Below are positions 46,013-59,718 of a stretch of 64,000 bases of DNA, piece after piece (the stretch's first letter is position 1; each line of letters begins with the position of its first letter). Made by a program: the position numbers and the translations under genes. The notes beneath the pieces are model-generated. The model did not search any database. It was not told the origin of the DNA and saw only the letters and a program-made list of their open reading frames with translations. Source of the DNA: Physcomitrium patens (lineage: Eukaryota; Streptophyta; Bryopsida; Funariales; Funariaceae); the NCBI RefSeq assembly GCF_000002425.4, contig NC_037270.1, positions 155,685 to 219,684 of the forward strand. The letters are read 5' to 3'.

Positions 46013-46984
46013 AAGACTTAGTGCATCGTATTCGAGGACTTAGTGAAGCTTCCATTGGGTTTTGTAGCTTTCTAAGATTGATCTAAATTGTGGATGCCGC
46101 TGCTGTTATGGATGTCATGGGCGATGAGCACTTGAGAATGGAGATGCCATGGCCGCTACCCTCCTCGTTTCGAAAATTGTGAGAAGCGTCTTTGGGGAAA
46201 GTTGTGTGCTAATATCAGTTTGTAACATCGCAATTTTTTCAGTTTCAAGTGAATCTGTGGTCAATGCTAACTAAATGCCCTGCCTTCTACTGAGCGGATA
46301 GTCGCTTCAACAACACTATCGTGTTCCAGAGCTTGCCCAATTGCAGCTGCCAAGTCGATGAACAAGATTTCAGGATCTGAGTTTGACGCCCTTCATGGTT
46401 AACTTCGGGTGTCCCCCCAGACTCTGACAAGTTGGAGGCTTGTAATGGTGCACTGGTAGCTTCTCAATTGTAATTGGCATCATGGATGGACCTGGTATAC
46501 CTTGGCTTACATCTGAACTCATACGATAGGAATGAAAATATTAGTTAAAATTCGTAACGAAAGATCAGAAGAAGAACAATAAGCGTCGGAGGGGATAAAG
46601 GTGCCCTTTCTAAACGTAGGGAAGGGTCTAGTGTGGAGGAGGCACACGAAGGTTGTAATGAACAGAACGTTGAAGTGAAAATTGAGTGGAGACAACCTGA
46701 AGGTAAACTTCGGAATTGTTTTGCCCGAATCTGAATAAATTCCTGTTTAGGTGCGTGCTTCTTCAAGCTTGTGAAGTCCTCGCAACCGCCGTGGTTGTGG
46801 CTACTGGGAGACTTCTGTACGTCGATGGGCTAGTAACATGTGCTATTATCGCCGAATTGCGCATTCGATTCCTGCTTTGTGCACACCATTTGACCCTAAA
46901 GGTAGAGTTTACTGATACTGGTAGAAAGGCTGGAGGCAACCAAGAAATGTCACTAGGGAAAAAGAGACACATAGAAGTCATAAA
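44742..46984. other. 3' flank of MUTYH, no further gene seen
   Basis: Balanced composition. Short ORFs (for example 45,618-45,943 minus and 46,716-46,988 plus) have no recognisable domains. A TA microsatellite lies at 45,979-46,010. Confidence 0.4.
45979..46010. repeat. (TA)n microsatellite
   Basis: Sixteen AT/TA dinucleotides in a row, the longest such run in the window. Confidence 0.9.
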
Positions 46985-48090
46985 TTAATTTTAAAGAAAA
47001 ATAACAAAAAAATCCTAAAGAAGTATAAAAATAAAACTTTAAATATATAAAAATGATCTTAAAGAAATACTAAAACCATGAAATTATAAATAAATAAAAA
47101 AAATATTTTAAAATATTAAATAAATCCTAATTCAATTGCAATTAATTCTAATTGAAATCCTAATTAATTTTAATCAATTTCTGGATCAAATCCTAATTAA
47201 ATTCTAATCAAATTTCTAATTAAAATCCTTTTAAATCTTAATCAAATCTTAGAACAATTCCTAAAATTAAATAATAATGAAAATCCAAAATTTAGATTGT
47301 GTATAGGTATTTAAATCTTAATTGCTCTGACTAATTTTTGCTTCAATCAAACTTGTAGATATTGCCAGATTGTGAAATTCCTCATTGATCCTAAATTTTA
47401 ATTATTTGAGACCATAATCCACAAAAATTCTTATACTCTTCAATCTAATTACTCAATTCACTTCAAAATTTTCAAACATATTTAAAACAAGCACAAAAAT
47501 GAACTTTCAAATTTTCATCCATGAATATGCTATAAAACTCACAAAATCCTTAAATTTATAAACTTAGTTTTATTTCTCAAAATCTGAATCTACTTAATAT
47601 ATAACTAACTTTAAACGTTCTTCATAACCTTAATAATAATCCAAATGATATGAAACTAACTTTTAAATTTTTTATCTTTATTTTGCTTCTAAATTGTATT
47701 CTCTAATTCTCAAAAGTACGTCAAAGTTGCCATAGATAAATGGCTTTATGTCTTAAGGTCTGATTTTGATCCATGTTCATAATTGGTCCTCTCTATATAT
47801 CAATTTTTAGTAATTTGAGGTAAATTTCATTTAGACTTATTTTTGATTCTTTTCTAAAGTTACTTATATTATTTATTTATCTCATTTATTTTAATTTGAG
47901 GCATTTATGCTCCTACAAAGTAAATAGAAGTCCCTTCTATAAAAGGCAATATTAAGACTAAAACTTTTACCATCTTTCTATCATTTATTCTTATTTTTTT
48001 ACTACATCTTTTTATTAGGCTCTTCTATAATAACATCTATATTTTTATTTTTCACCATGTAATTGTGTTATTATACAATAATAATAATCT
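46985..48090 (+). mobile_element. LTR-B copy (plus), 5' truncated
   Basis: It enters LTR-B at the A-rich block (compare 12,440), passes the tandem array (about 47,105-47,275) and keeps the full 3' part ('ctctctatatatcaatttttagtaatttgag', 'ggctcttctataataacatc', then 'ttcaccatgtaattgtgttattataca'). Its start at 46,985 coincides with the end of the balanced MUTYH flank. Confidence 0.6.
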
Positions 48091-48201
48091 TATCTTCTTT
48101 AAATTAATAGAGCCTCACTTGTTATCTTTCATCTCAAATCTAAGTTCAATGAGATCTCAATATTGATGAGCTTGGATTCTAGAGCTTCATATATGAAAAA
48201 T

Positions 48202-48430
48202 CTATCTATATTTGATGTTATTTTTTTGAAATCTCATATTGATAAGAAGATTGTTTATGATGCTATAGACTATCACATCTTCAAGCAAGTCAATACCAAC
48301 TTCTTCTAAAAAATCAACAACTTCCTTCACATTAGTTAAAAATAAATCTATACTTGTGTTTTCTAACTTTTTTATGTTAATTTTTTTCAATAAACATAGT
48401 TTTACATGATCCATTGAAGATTTCATACAT
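48202..48430 (-). pseudogene. Copia gag (UBN2-type) fragment
   Basis: The minus strand reads SSMDHVKLCLLKKINIKKLE and continues with 'DLFLTNVKEVVDFLEEVGID', which follows the usual Copia gag pattern of a short leucine-rich helix then 'F...F..I...L...G..I.D'. The frame is open for 74 codons. It ends before any zinc knuckle. Confidence 0.5.
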
Positions 48431-50060
48431 ATATTGGAGTTTTTTCTAGCACGAATATGTTTCCTTGTATCTCTTCAGCTAATAAAACGCTACATTTTCA
48501 GCATTGTTATTAATGGTTGTGAGAGCATTTTCTTTTTTCAACCATTTTGCATCTGACATGACAATTAAAGATGGTGTAATGCAATAGATATAGAGTCCAT
48601 CTTAATGAATCATATTTTTTATATAATATGTCCAAATTCTATAGTTATAAGCACCGTCTAGGTGATATTGATCTAGAATTGAGCAATTCCTTGATTAGTT
48701 TGATCTTAAAGCTGCGCTGATAGAATCAACAATCATCTTTCTTTTGTTGATACTTGAAGATAGATTGGCTTGACCAAATTGAAATGTCTAACTAAATTAT
48801 GTCCTTTGGTCTATCCTTATATCTTCTCTCAATTTGTTTATTATGAATATATAAGTTATTAAATATCTAAATTTTAATTATAGTGAATTTTTAAGTTTTA
48901 ATTAAAACTTAGATGAAAAAAAATAAGAAAAACAACACAAATCTAATAACTCAACCATCTTTGGATATGTAGTATAAAATTTAGTAATCTAATAGGCTAA
49001 TGATTTAATGATTTATAATAATAAAAAATCCTCAAATGATTGCATTATTTATTTAAAATTATTAGATGGAATCAATTAATTAAGTAATTGGTTTTTTAAG
49101 ATTTATATCATTAATTTATCAATATTTAGATTAAAAAGATAAAATAAGTTGAAGTATAGTTTAAAAATTAATATGATTTCTAAAATCACTGTCCAAAAGA
49201 ATCTCAAAAATCAATGCATGAGGTATGTTTATATTCTCTTATATTAAAAACTATAAATTTAATAACTTTTTAATTTAAAAAAAAAATCTCGACCGTTTTT
49301 TTAAATGTAGATGGATCCAAAAATAATTAATTAATTTGTTTAGAAGAAAATTCATTTTTTATGATAGTAGTCTTGTTCCAAAATTTATAAGTCTTGTAAC
49401 AACCAATTACAAAATCTTTCATATGGAAAAACGTTTCTCGGTGTTATTATAAGACATCCAATTTCAAATTCTCACTATAATAAATGTTATATATATTTTT
49501 TTTATTTAGTTTTCTTTTTTACAGTTGCATGTCCACAAAAAAATACACATACCAAACTCTCAAAACACTTAAAAGATTTATTCAAGATTTCATTCATTTC
49601 ATTATTATCTTGTTAATAAACTGATTATTCTATTGTTTTGTTTAATTTCCACTTCTTGATTCAACTTCTTCTTGAATATAAATAGCTTTTCTTTATGACT
49701 TTTATAACAAATTTGTGTTCACATAATCAAGTACATTCAATGTTATAAAGAAATCAAACATATTTATGTTATTTGTAGTATATAGTTACTGATACTTTTA
49801 ATGATTTTTAATAACATAATGTTAAAACAAGTTTATTAATAAAAATTACACATCTCTTTTTTATTACAACACCCTGGAGCATATTCTTTTTATTTTAAAA
49901 TTTTGATGTCTGTTTAAAGTTTTGAAACAAGCAACAGATAGTATCTTTTGTGTTTTTTAATAACTACAAAGAAAATTTAGTTGAAATTTCTGCAAAAAAT
50001 AAAATAAATAAAAAATCAGTTCTAAGACAGAGTAAAATGCTACCAACAATCTTTAGAAAT
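48431..50060. other. AT-rich repeat DNA, partly Copia-like
   Basis: The stretch to the right of the gag fragment probably belongs to the same minus-strand element (its 5' side), but no further domain or LTR can be named. No genes are seen. Confidence 0.3.
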
Positions 50061-51540
50061 TCTAAAGATCTCTAAAAACAATTGATTCCACAGAAAAAAA
50101 ATCAATTTTAAAATGATATGGACAGATCTATCTTTGTCTCCATAGGAGAAGAGAAGAGGGGAGTGTGTCTTTGTCAATGTATGTTACCAACCTCAATGGA
50201 TGTAGACCCATCAACTGGCTCCTCCACACACACTCTCTCTCTCTCTCTTCACACATTTTATTCCACATCCATCTGGAATACTGTGCTGTGCGTGAGCGCC
50301 CAATGACATGGGCACAGGAGTGTCTCTTACCCCACAATTGTGAGTGTTGCCAACATTGTGAGAGTGTGGTCCAGAAGAGGGAAACTGCAGGTTGCCTCAG
50401 TGCAAACTCTCTGCAGTCTCTGCAGGCTGACCACCACGTGGGGAGTAGTACCTTCCTTTGTGGACCCCAAAACTTGAGAGCTTCGAGTGACTGAGAACGC
50501 AAAGGTGAAGGTGGAGATGCACTCTGCACGTACACACTCCCCCTTGAGGCATCATCTTCATCCATCCAGTATTATTATTATTAATAATGTTATTATTGGC
50601 CATGCAAAAGAAAAATTGTGCAGATGGATTGGAGTCATGATGATGATGATGATGATGATGGAGTGTATCTATCAGAGAGGAGGAGTGAGTGACTGCAGGT
50701 CTGCACCGCCTTTGTCCAAGTTTCTTTCTATTGGTCTGCCATTGTAAATAAAGTAGATATTATTGATCTGGTCTAGTCATGATCCTGGATATATCCAGGC
50801 ACCAAAGAGCACTCTCACTCACCTTCAGGCATTGCACTCCTGGTGGGTGGGTGAGTGTGGAAACATGATAATACCATCTTATTTTAATATATTGTCAATT
50901 GCTAGCTTGGCTGTCCATCTGTTGATGATTTGGGTTTAGTTGCATCAATCAATGCCAGCATTGGTTGTATGAATGAACTACTGCTAAATTCTGCTTATGA
51001 TGCTGACACACATGGTCATCTCAAAGGAAGAGAACATGCAATGAGCAATCACCCTCACAAACACATGCTAGAGACCACCTTCAGCCCTGTGCAGTGGTAA
51101 AGAAGGAGGAGAAGTGGGTTCATGTGAAGGGAGAGAGAGATATGTTTAGAGATAGATATAGACAATGGATGGAGAAGAGAACTGGAATGAGAAAGAGGAG
51201 GAAGAGGAGGAAGGTGATGTGTCTTTTCGTTCTCTTTCTCTCCCTTTGTTTGTTTGTGTGTGTCTAGGCACAATTAAGAAGCTCCTAAGAGCATGGCCAC
51301 CAGTGGCACTAATGGTCAGCCAGGCTGCCTTGGCCTTATAACAAGCCCCAAAAAGGCCAGCCTTAGCAAAATGGACTGTTTCTCTGGCAGCTTGTTGTAG
51401 AAATAGCTATCTCTTTTTAAAGCTAAGACTTGAATGGAACCCTGACAAAACCATTGTAAGATGGTTAGGTGGCTCCAAGCTTAGCAGCTATCAACTAGAA
51501 GGCATTTGGAGGTTGTTCATAGATCTAATTGTAATTTTTG
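50061..51540. other. repeat-poor island with microsatellites, no gene
   Basis: Composition is near balanced but CG is rare. It holds a CACT/CT run (50,225-50,250), an ATG/GAT trinucleotide run (50,637-50,660) and GA-rich DNA (51,110-51,230). ORFs such as 50,128-50,565 on minus have no recognisable domain and overlap others in every frame. Confidence 0.4.
50637..50660. repeat. (ATG)n microsatellite
   Basis: Eight trinucleotide repeats in a row. Confidence 0.9.
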
Positions 51541-53299
51541 AGTGTAATTTAGTATTAATAAAATTTGATTATGTATTTGCACTAGAAACAATATCCAAAG
51601 AAGTCAATTTTGTTTTCAATCTTGGTACTAAGTATTGTCTATAAAGTAAAAAAATTCTTGATTCTCCTTAATTTTGTCTTTTGAATTTGATTTGAATTTA
51701 TAGAAGTAGTCAAAAATACTAGTATTAGTTTTATGTGATAGTGCAAAAAATTGTACTTTTCAATATTTTTCTTTAATAAATATTGAAAGAATATTGAGCT
51801 ATTGTTCCTCACTTTTATAAGCACCTACAAATGATTTATTAATATTTATACTTTTACGTACATTAGTATTGACAAACCATTTTGATAATTGACTATTTGA
51901 ATAATATTGTATGTTCTCATGTTCTCAAGGATCTTACTCAAATGCTCCTCCCAAGATTTGTGTATAATTTTAATATTATAGAAGTCTTACTCAACTAGTT
52001 TACAAGTTTTAAATTATTAGTGATTACAAATCAAGTTAAAAATATATATTTGGAAAAATATAAAATAAATAAGGAGCTAAGAGTGGAACTATAAAAAGTT
52101 CATATGAGGCGAGTAGGTGTCTTTGGGCTAGGTTGATGCTAATCACTATGCTTGGTGGGTAAAAACTATGATAGAGCTACCTTGGCTTGTGCGCAATGTA
52201 TCCACAATATCTACCAATTAGTCCTTTCTATTTGCGCCAATGGGTGGTAATATTCTAAGTTCCCAAAAGATAATATGTATCAAAAGAAGAAAAGTCCTAA
52301 TTGGCTTCTACACCAAATGAAGTTACTAAGATTTGCTAGCTTTGCATATTGATAGATAGATGGATGGATAGGAGAGGTATAGATATTGTAAGGCTTCATT
52401 GAATTTCTATAACTCAACTAATCTCCTCCTCTCCTTCCTTCTCATTTGGTTATTTTTTTTGCTTGCTTATTTGCTTTGCTTGCTTACTTATTTACTTTCT
52501 TAGTTTTAAGCAAAGAAACATCTACATCTAGGTGAACAATTATATGAATCAACTATCCATTATGTTAACATATAATTTCAAATTAATAGATTAAAAAATA
52601 AAAATTTAATTAAATTAAATTATTTAAATATAAATAATATCTTCATCAAATAAAAATAATCTAAATTATATATAAATAACTTTAATAATATAAAATAAAT
52701 ATAGAACTTAGTCAATATATTAATTTTCTTTTAGATGCAACTATGCTTCTTTATACAACTTATGTAATTTTTGTAAGAATTCCTAAAAAATAAGTTAAAT
52801 TCTAATATAAATACATAAAATATTATAATTTTAAAAATATAATTTTTATAATAAAAAAATTAAAAAATACTATTATATTTGGAATTATTTTGATAAATTT
52901 GGATTAATATAATCATTAAATTCTTACATAATTTATAAAATTGGTTTCACTACAAAATTATATATTTTTTAATATTAATTATTAATAATTTAGTATTTAT
53001 TTATAATTTTAATATAATTTTTTATATCAAAAAATATCTTCTCAATAGAATTAAAATTTATCAACCTAAAATTTAAAAATAATTTTAAAATTAATAACAA
53101 AGAATAGTTTTATAAAAATTCTTAAAAAAATATCATAAAAAATTATAAATAGAATTATATAAGTAATTAGTTGTTACAAAATATATATTTATCTAAATTA
53201 AAGGAGTTAAATAGAAATAATAGAAATAAATAAATTTTATAATATCTTACAAAAAAACATCTTAGAAGCTTCATAAATACAAGTTTGATTTTTTGCATG
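51541..53299. other. AT-rich DNA, no gene seen
   Basis: No coding frame is readable. A short less AT-rich patch at about 52,090-52,260 has no match elsewhere in the window. Purine/pyrimidine low-complexity sequence is common. Confidence 0.35.
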
Positions 53300-56200
53300 T
53301 TTACAAGTTGAAAAATTAGTCAAAAAATTTTTAATCTAATTTTTTTTATTGTTATCTACTTCTATAAAAAGAAATAATATTTTTTCTTTTTAATATATCT
53401 ATTATCTTATATGGCTCAAAAAGAAATAAATGGAACTTAAAATAGATCTTTATAAACTTTGGTAGGTGTAATCAACAAGCAATTTTAATACGTTGTTTAC
53501 AAATAATAAATAGTTCAAATCTATGGTAATCCAATTTGTTACAAGGATGATTAGCCTTGATATTGTATCAAAGTAACCATATCTTGTTGCCAATATAATA
53601 TCGAAATTATTTCTTATGATAAGCATATGCATTGATATTTTCTTGTTCTTTGACTTCCTTTACTTATACCTTCACTATTATATGTAGCTCCAATAAAAAA
53701 TTTACTAAATTCTTTTTTACATGATTATCAACTTTTAAAAAGTTAAAAGTATCAAATTATGGATGTTGACCATAATTTGTATTAAAAAATATTTTTTGAA
53801 TAAAAGAATGTACCATATTATTATAAATATACTTTGCTAATGGTAAAAAGATTGTATAATCATTTTAATGGTAGTTGATAGTACACCTTATATATTACTT
53901 CAAAACTTGATTTTTTTTTTTTTTTTTTTTTTTTTTTGATGATCAATTTGAGGAGAGAAAGCTAAAGATAATTTTATATATATCTTCAATATCTTGAAGA
54001 AAAATTCCATAACCTTAAAACAAATTGAATCTCTTAATGTAATATAATATTCTTTTATAATTTATGATAGCAATAAATATTATCAATAATTTTTTTAGTT
54101 ATTTTTTTTTATATGATAATATTTTTATATGATAAAAAATGTGCCATCTAGATGAAATAATTTACTATCTCAAATATAAATTCATAAAAAATTAAAATTA
54201 AAAGATCTATGATAAAATCTTTAAAAATAAAAGATCATGGTTTTTTTTTTTTTTTTATAGATAATGGCCAAAAAAGTCTATAAAGATAATGACAAGGAGT
54301 TTTTGATCTTGAACAAATATTACTTGATTGTACGAAGTTTTAAATCGCCTTTCATATTTGAAGCTACAAAAAATCTTTCGATATTAGCTCTAAAGTATTA
54401 TTGTATCCAAAATATCTTGCAATTGGAAATCAAAATGAGCTAAAAAAAACATGTAGTTGTACTTCATCTTTGAAAAAATATATAAAAAAAGATAATTTTT
54501 AAATCTAAACTTAAAAGCATCATAAAATTTAGATGGGTTATTCTTAATATTATGAATAAGAAGATTTATGGACATAATAAATTGGATTGAGTCAAGTAAG
54601 ATTAAATGAACAATCAATTTTGATTTTATAACTCAAAGATGATATTGCTTTAGCTTTAAAAGAATCATTTGTTATTAATCAAAAATTCTATCTTATTCAT
54701 TTGGTATTAAATAAGAATGTTCAAAAAGAGCCTTAGACAAATATTTTTGTCTTCTTGGTTAATAAGTGATCTTGAATATAAATCTTAATAAAGACATGCT
54801 TCAACAAACTTAGCAGCCATTCAAAATATATATTGATATAAAATACTTAAGGTTCTTAAGATGTGAATAAATAATTACTAGATTAGATGGATTTTTTAGA
54901 TAATATTATTATTTATAAAATAAATCCACAATTACAATTTTTTTTTTTTGTTGAGAAACTTATAATTAATCTTAGCTTCTATAAATATTTTTAGATGAAA
55001 GGCTAGTGAGTGAAGTTTATTATTTGTTCTTATTTGTTACAATATTACACCTAAAAAAATATATAATTCAATTACTTCTATAAAAAATGCCTCGAAAGTA
55101 TCAACAAAATATAAGATTGGTACAAAAGTAAAAAATATTTTTAAAGCTTCAAATGATGCTTCAACTTCTTTGTTCCATTTAAGTTAAGTCAAATGTCTAA
55201 TTAGAGTTACAACTTGAGATTTTTTTAAATAAAGATCTGATAGTAATTAATAAATCTTAAAAAATATTAAAAATCTCTTATTATTCTTGAAACCTTCTAA
55301 TCCATAATAGTCTAAACTTTCTTAAGATCTATTATAAGGTCTTCATTTGAAATGATGAATTCTAAAAAATCAACTTAAGTAATATGATTTTTAATTTTTT
55401 AAAATCTTGACATAGAATCTCACATCTTTAAGTTTTTATAATATATAAAAATATATAAATTTTATTTTTTTATTTTTTTATTCTTAAAATAAATTAGAAT
55501 ATTTTTTAAATAATAAATAATAAAATGATCCAAAACTCTCAAAAAATATCATTTTTAAAATGCTAAAATTTTTTTAAAGTAATTTTGAGTCCAATAGGTT
55601 TGACATTATATTCAAAATATCTATACTTAGTTTGAAATGTAGTTTTTTATACATTTCTTTCTTTAATGAATACCAAAATATATTCTTTTTATAAATTTAA
55701 TTATATAAAGATCTTGATTTGATTCAATTGATTAAGAAATTTGAATTGAAAAGATAGAAGATACATAATTTTGATGGTGATCTTATTAAGTCCTTGAAAA
55801 TCTATACACATCGACAATGATTTATCAATTTTTTACAAACAAAATGCAAGCTTTTGTTGAAGATTGGATAACCTATGAAGATTTTGGCTAAGTTCTTATC
55901 AATATATTTCTTAAGTGCAACCAATATATATTATAATAAGCCATAAATTGATCCAAATGGAAGTTAAGAACTTTTTTTAAGTCTAATTAAGTAATTCTAA
56001 GAATAATACTTTGGAAGAAAATGCATATTTTTCTTTTCAAAAACATCTTGATAATTTTAATATTAGCTTAGAATATGGATTAAAATCTTTATACTATCAA
56101 AATAATATGGCATAAATAAAAAAATATGATTTGTTTTTTACAACATGTATGAAGACTCTTGCACCTATCAATAAGCATATGGACTTATGAATTTTTACTT

Positions 56201-56300
56201 GGATAAGAAAAATTGAGATTGTACTATCAAAAAAATCAAGATTACAAGAAATAAGACTTATTTTGTAATACATTGTCATCTTTGGCAATCATACTCAATT
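53300..56300 (-). pseudogene. Ty3/Gypsy pol (minus), heavily decayed
   Basis: Read on minus, the region from 56,290 downward gives a protease-RT linker ('LIGARVFIHVVKNKS', about 56,180), RT from about 55,880 ('LAFCLxKIDKSLSMCIDFQG' and 'LNKITIK'), then RT and RNase H remnants to about 54,700. A piece at 53,640-53,400 aligns with the integrase C-terminal region of the plus copy (5,030-5,220): 'atatggttactttg.cacaatatcaag.ct' and 'tttctttttgagccatataaga' occur in both. Stops and shifts occur every few dozen bases and a 27-base T-run (53,911-53,937) interrupts it. It belongs to the same chromovirus group as the pol at 2,575. Confidence 0.65.
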
Positions 56301-56329
56301 TTTGTGATTTTCTTGCATCTTTAGAAATA

Positions 56330-57520
56330 TTTTAAAATATTTTAAAACAAAATTTATCTTATGATTCTAAGAATTGATATCTAAAAAAGATCAATTATGA
56401 ATTAAGATCAAAATTAGACCTTGATGCATAAACCGTGTAATTATGGCAATTTTGGAATTCTTCGGTTGGTCAAAGAATAAGATTTGATAGTAAACAAGAA
56501 AGAGATTTTTTTTACATTGATTTTGAAAAATTTGTATTTGTAATAACTTTACAATGCATTTATAAAGTTAGAGTTATTTTGGAATTACTTGAGATTTTAA
56601 AAAATATATAAGATTTATACTTATAAAAATTGTGCAAGATTTATAGATGATCTATGAGTGAAATTTAATTATTGTGGGACTAATATTATTTTATTTTTTA
56701 AAAAAAGTTTTAGCTTAATCTAATAATTTACTCAAATTTTATTAAAATTCAAACATAAGATCTTGGAAATTGGAGTTTAGAGCACCAATGAGGATTTTTA
56801 AGATCTACAAAAAATTTCCAATTAGATTAAGTTAAATTTTTTATTAGTAAGTTGACTTGATTTTTAACAACTTTACAAAGTTTAAAAGAAATTAAGCAAT
56901 GAAATTTAGAAATATTGGCACTAAAAGATTGACATCAAGGTTAAAAAAAGAGGTGAGTCAACATCTAAGTAAATTTTAGGATTTAAAGTTTTAATGGGAT
57001 TTGATTTAAGATTCAATTAGGATTTGATTAAGATTTGATTTAAGTCTTAAAATTTGATTAACATTTGATTTAGGATTAAGAATTTGATTAAGATTTTATT
57101 TAAGATTTAGAATTTGATTGAGATTTGATTTAGGATTTAAGATTCAATGAGAATTTGGTTTAGGATTTAAGATTCTATTAAGATTTGATTAAGATTTATT
57201 TTAAGTTTGTTTTATATTTATTAAGGATTAATATTTTTAGTATTTTTTTAATATTTTTAATTTTTATATTCTTCTAGGATTACTTTATTATTTCTTTAGA
57301 ATTTTTATAAAATTATTTATGATTTTTTAAAATTTTATTTTTAATTTTTTTTTAAGATTTTAATTTGATTTAATAGAATCTTGATTAGAATTGTTAAGAT
57401 TTAACTGGATTTTTTTTAAAATTCTATTAGATTTATGAAGATCTTGTTGTTGCAATTTCTATTTTACCTTATACAACCAAGTTCTTGATGCATTCTCAAG
57501 CAAATTCACATAATATGATA
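56330..57520 (-). mobile_element. LTR-B copy (minus), 3' truncated
   Basis: The reverse complement starts TATCATATTATGTGAATTTG at 57,520 with 'gaatgcatcaagaacttgg', then the A-rich block, the tandem array (plus 57,000-57,210) and '...gatcttaattcataattgatc' at about 56,390. The LTR-B end is missing. It lies on the 5' side of the minus pol, so it may be that element's 5' LTR, but the gag expected between them is absent. Confidence 0.55.
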
Positions 57521-58671
57521 CTATACCAATTTGCATTAGTTTAAATTGTAATGGTTTTTTTTTTAAAATAAAAAAGTTGTCATCATGACTTGATTTGTCC
57601 CTTTTCAATCAAATCTTTGTTCCTAGAATTTTTTAAAAATTCAATTATTGCATACAATGGCTTGAGTAATGAATTATTCTAATGAATTTATTTTTAGCAA
57701 TATCAATAATGAATCTTTAATATTATCTTTTAATCTATATCAAAATTGATTGTTAAGGGCTTTATTATTTTAATCCATGTTATAAGTAAGGTTTTAGAAT
57801 TCAATAACATATATGGTAGTAAATTAGGATTCTTATTGAAAAAATAGGAGTTTTTGTCTTTATTTTTTTTTTTTTTAATATTTTTTTTTAAATATGGAGA
57901 TAAATACTTCCAAAATTTAATTTAAATTATATAGAAGTTATGACTTGTGTTCTATCTAAGGTACAAACTAAGAAAGATTATTATTAAATAAAAACATGTC
58001 TATAAATCCAACTTGTATAAAGTCATATACATATTGGAAAAGATGTGACTTTAGGTAGAACTTGAATTGTTGTAGAAATCTTTGAAATTCTAATCTTGTA
58101 CCACCAAAATTATTTAGTATATTAATCCTTATCTTCTTTATATTTGTTAAAGTAAGACTTCTTGGATTCAATTGTAAGGGTGATCTATTTTCTTTTTTTA
58201 CAACACAACTTCTTTATATAAATATTGAGTTTCATTGTTGATTCTTTCAAAGGCATAAGAATAGTGTTTCTATTATTGATGTTGATAATAGGTGAGATTT
58301 CTATCCTAAAAGTATTAACATGTACATAAAAATCTCCAATAGTTGCAAATTTTATTTTCACTTTTGTTAAGTATAGAATTTCCAATTTTTTCTTCTATTT
58401 CTGTATTCAATGACTTTAACAAATCCACAAGTCAAATTTGAGGAGGCTAATCTATAACTTCTAATATTAATTTTTATAAAAAGAAGAAGTCTTATTTCTT
58501 TAAAAATAAATATTTTTTTGAAAATAAATAGCTTATAATCTTTAAAATATAATAAAAATTATAAGATAATTTACTGATTTTTAAAACAAAAGAAGAATAG
58601 TAAATTAATATTCTTTTTTCAAACTATCAAGGACATCAATCATAAAAAATCAAAGGATCAATACACTCTTG
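57521..58671 (-). pseudogene. gag of an LTR-A element (minus), decayed
   Basis: On minus, 58,400-58,185 matches the gag start at 29,240-29,437 ('KFATIGDFYVHVNTFRIEIS'), and 57,780-57,560 matches the capsid core at 29,780-30,030 in reverse complement. It adjoins the minus LTR-A that ends at 58,672. Many stops are present. Confidence 0.55.
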
Positions 58672-58997
58672 TATTACAAGAAAAGAAGAGATAATCACTC
58701 AAAGATGGAATAATATTAAGATTAGAATAACTTTTTTCAAAGATAAAAAATAAAATAAAATAAAATAAAAAAACTTGAGCCTCTCAAAACAAGATGAAAA
58801 ATAAAAATAATCATTGAAAGATTAAGGAAAGCCTCAATCTTGCCTCTATATATACTATCTAACTAAGAACTATATGGCAATATTCTATAGGACTTCTAAC
58901 ACATGTTTAACTTATAAAAAAAAAATTCTATATATATGCCAACTAGCCAACTTGAATCACAAGTCATCAATATGTACAATATGTGGCCAACTTGTTA
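58672..58997 (-). mobile_element. LTR-A copy 5 (minus), 5' truncated
   Basis: The reverse complement ends '...cttgtaata' at 58,672 and includes the 'gtatatatagaggcaagattgaggc' region, 'gtcctatagaatattgcc' and 'aacaagttggccacata'. It breaks off near 58,997, about 150 bp before the expected LTR start. Confidence 0.55.
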
Positions 58998-59044
58998 AAT
59001 TAGATGTGATGCCAAAATAGGTTAATTTATCTTATACATAGGCG

Positions 59045-59718
59045 AGAATATGATATTAATAAATACAAATGGAAGCCAATTAGGAAGCTTGATGTTTTTT
59101 TATTGATACCATCCATCAAAACAAAGATGAAAGATTAAGCAAATCTTTGCTATAAAAAAAAAATACAATTTAGTAAAGATTGAATTCTATCTTTTATTCT
59201 TGTTTGTAATTATTTTATATTTGTGGTGTTAAAAACATAAAAAATCAAAAATAAGAAGATTCAACTCAGGAGCTATTGTTTGCTAAATTACCAAAAAAAG
59301 CATTGAAATTGTCACAACTTTCAAGCCAATATAATAAAGATGACAATCGTCAAAAATAACATGTTCTTTTTTAAATAGATGGTGAAATACAATATGTTTG
59401 GCATCACAACATTCAAAGAGACACTTGATATTTGGTGATATTATTGAAGGTCAAAACCACCCTTAATGGTGTTCCAAATGTTTTATTTAGATGAAATTTT
59501 AAAAGCCTCAATATTGATCAAACAACAAACTGGTCCTTTGCCCCTAATATAAAACACTATTGATGGTTGAGAAGACCTATCAACTACTTTTGAAATTAAC
59601 AAAGATTAAAGCACGTAAAAAATATAATTTTTTGTATTGTATTTATTCAATATGTGATGATTTCTTCTTGTAGAATTTGTTTTTATAAGAGAAGAGAAAG
59701 GGAGGGAAAAAAGGATAA
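59045..59718 (+). mobile_element. 3' internal region of an LTR-A element (plus)
   Basis: It matches 6,460-7,121 throughout and ends in a long purine tract (gaagagaaagggagggaaaa, about 59,690-59,710), the polypurine tract directly before the LTR. Confidence 0.6.
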
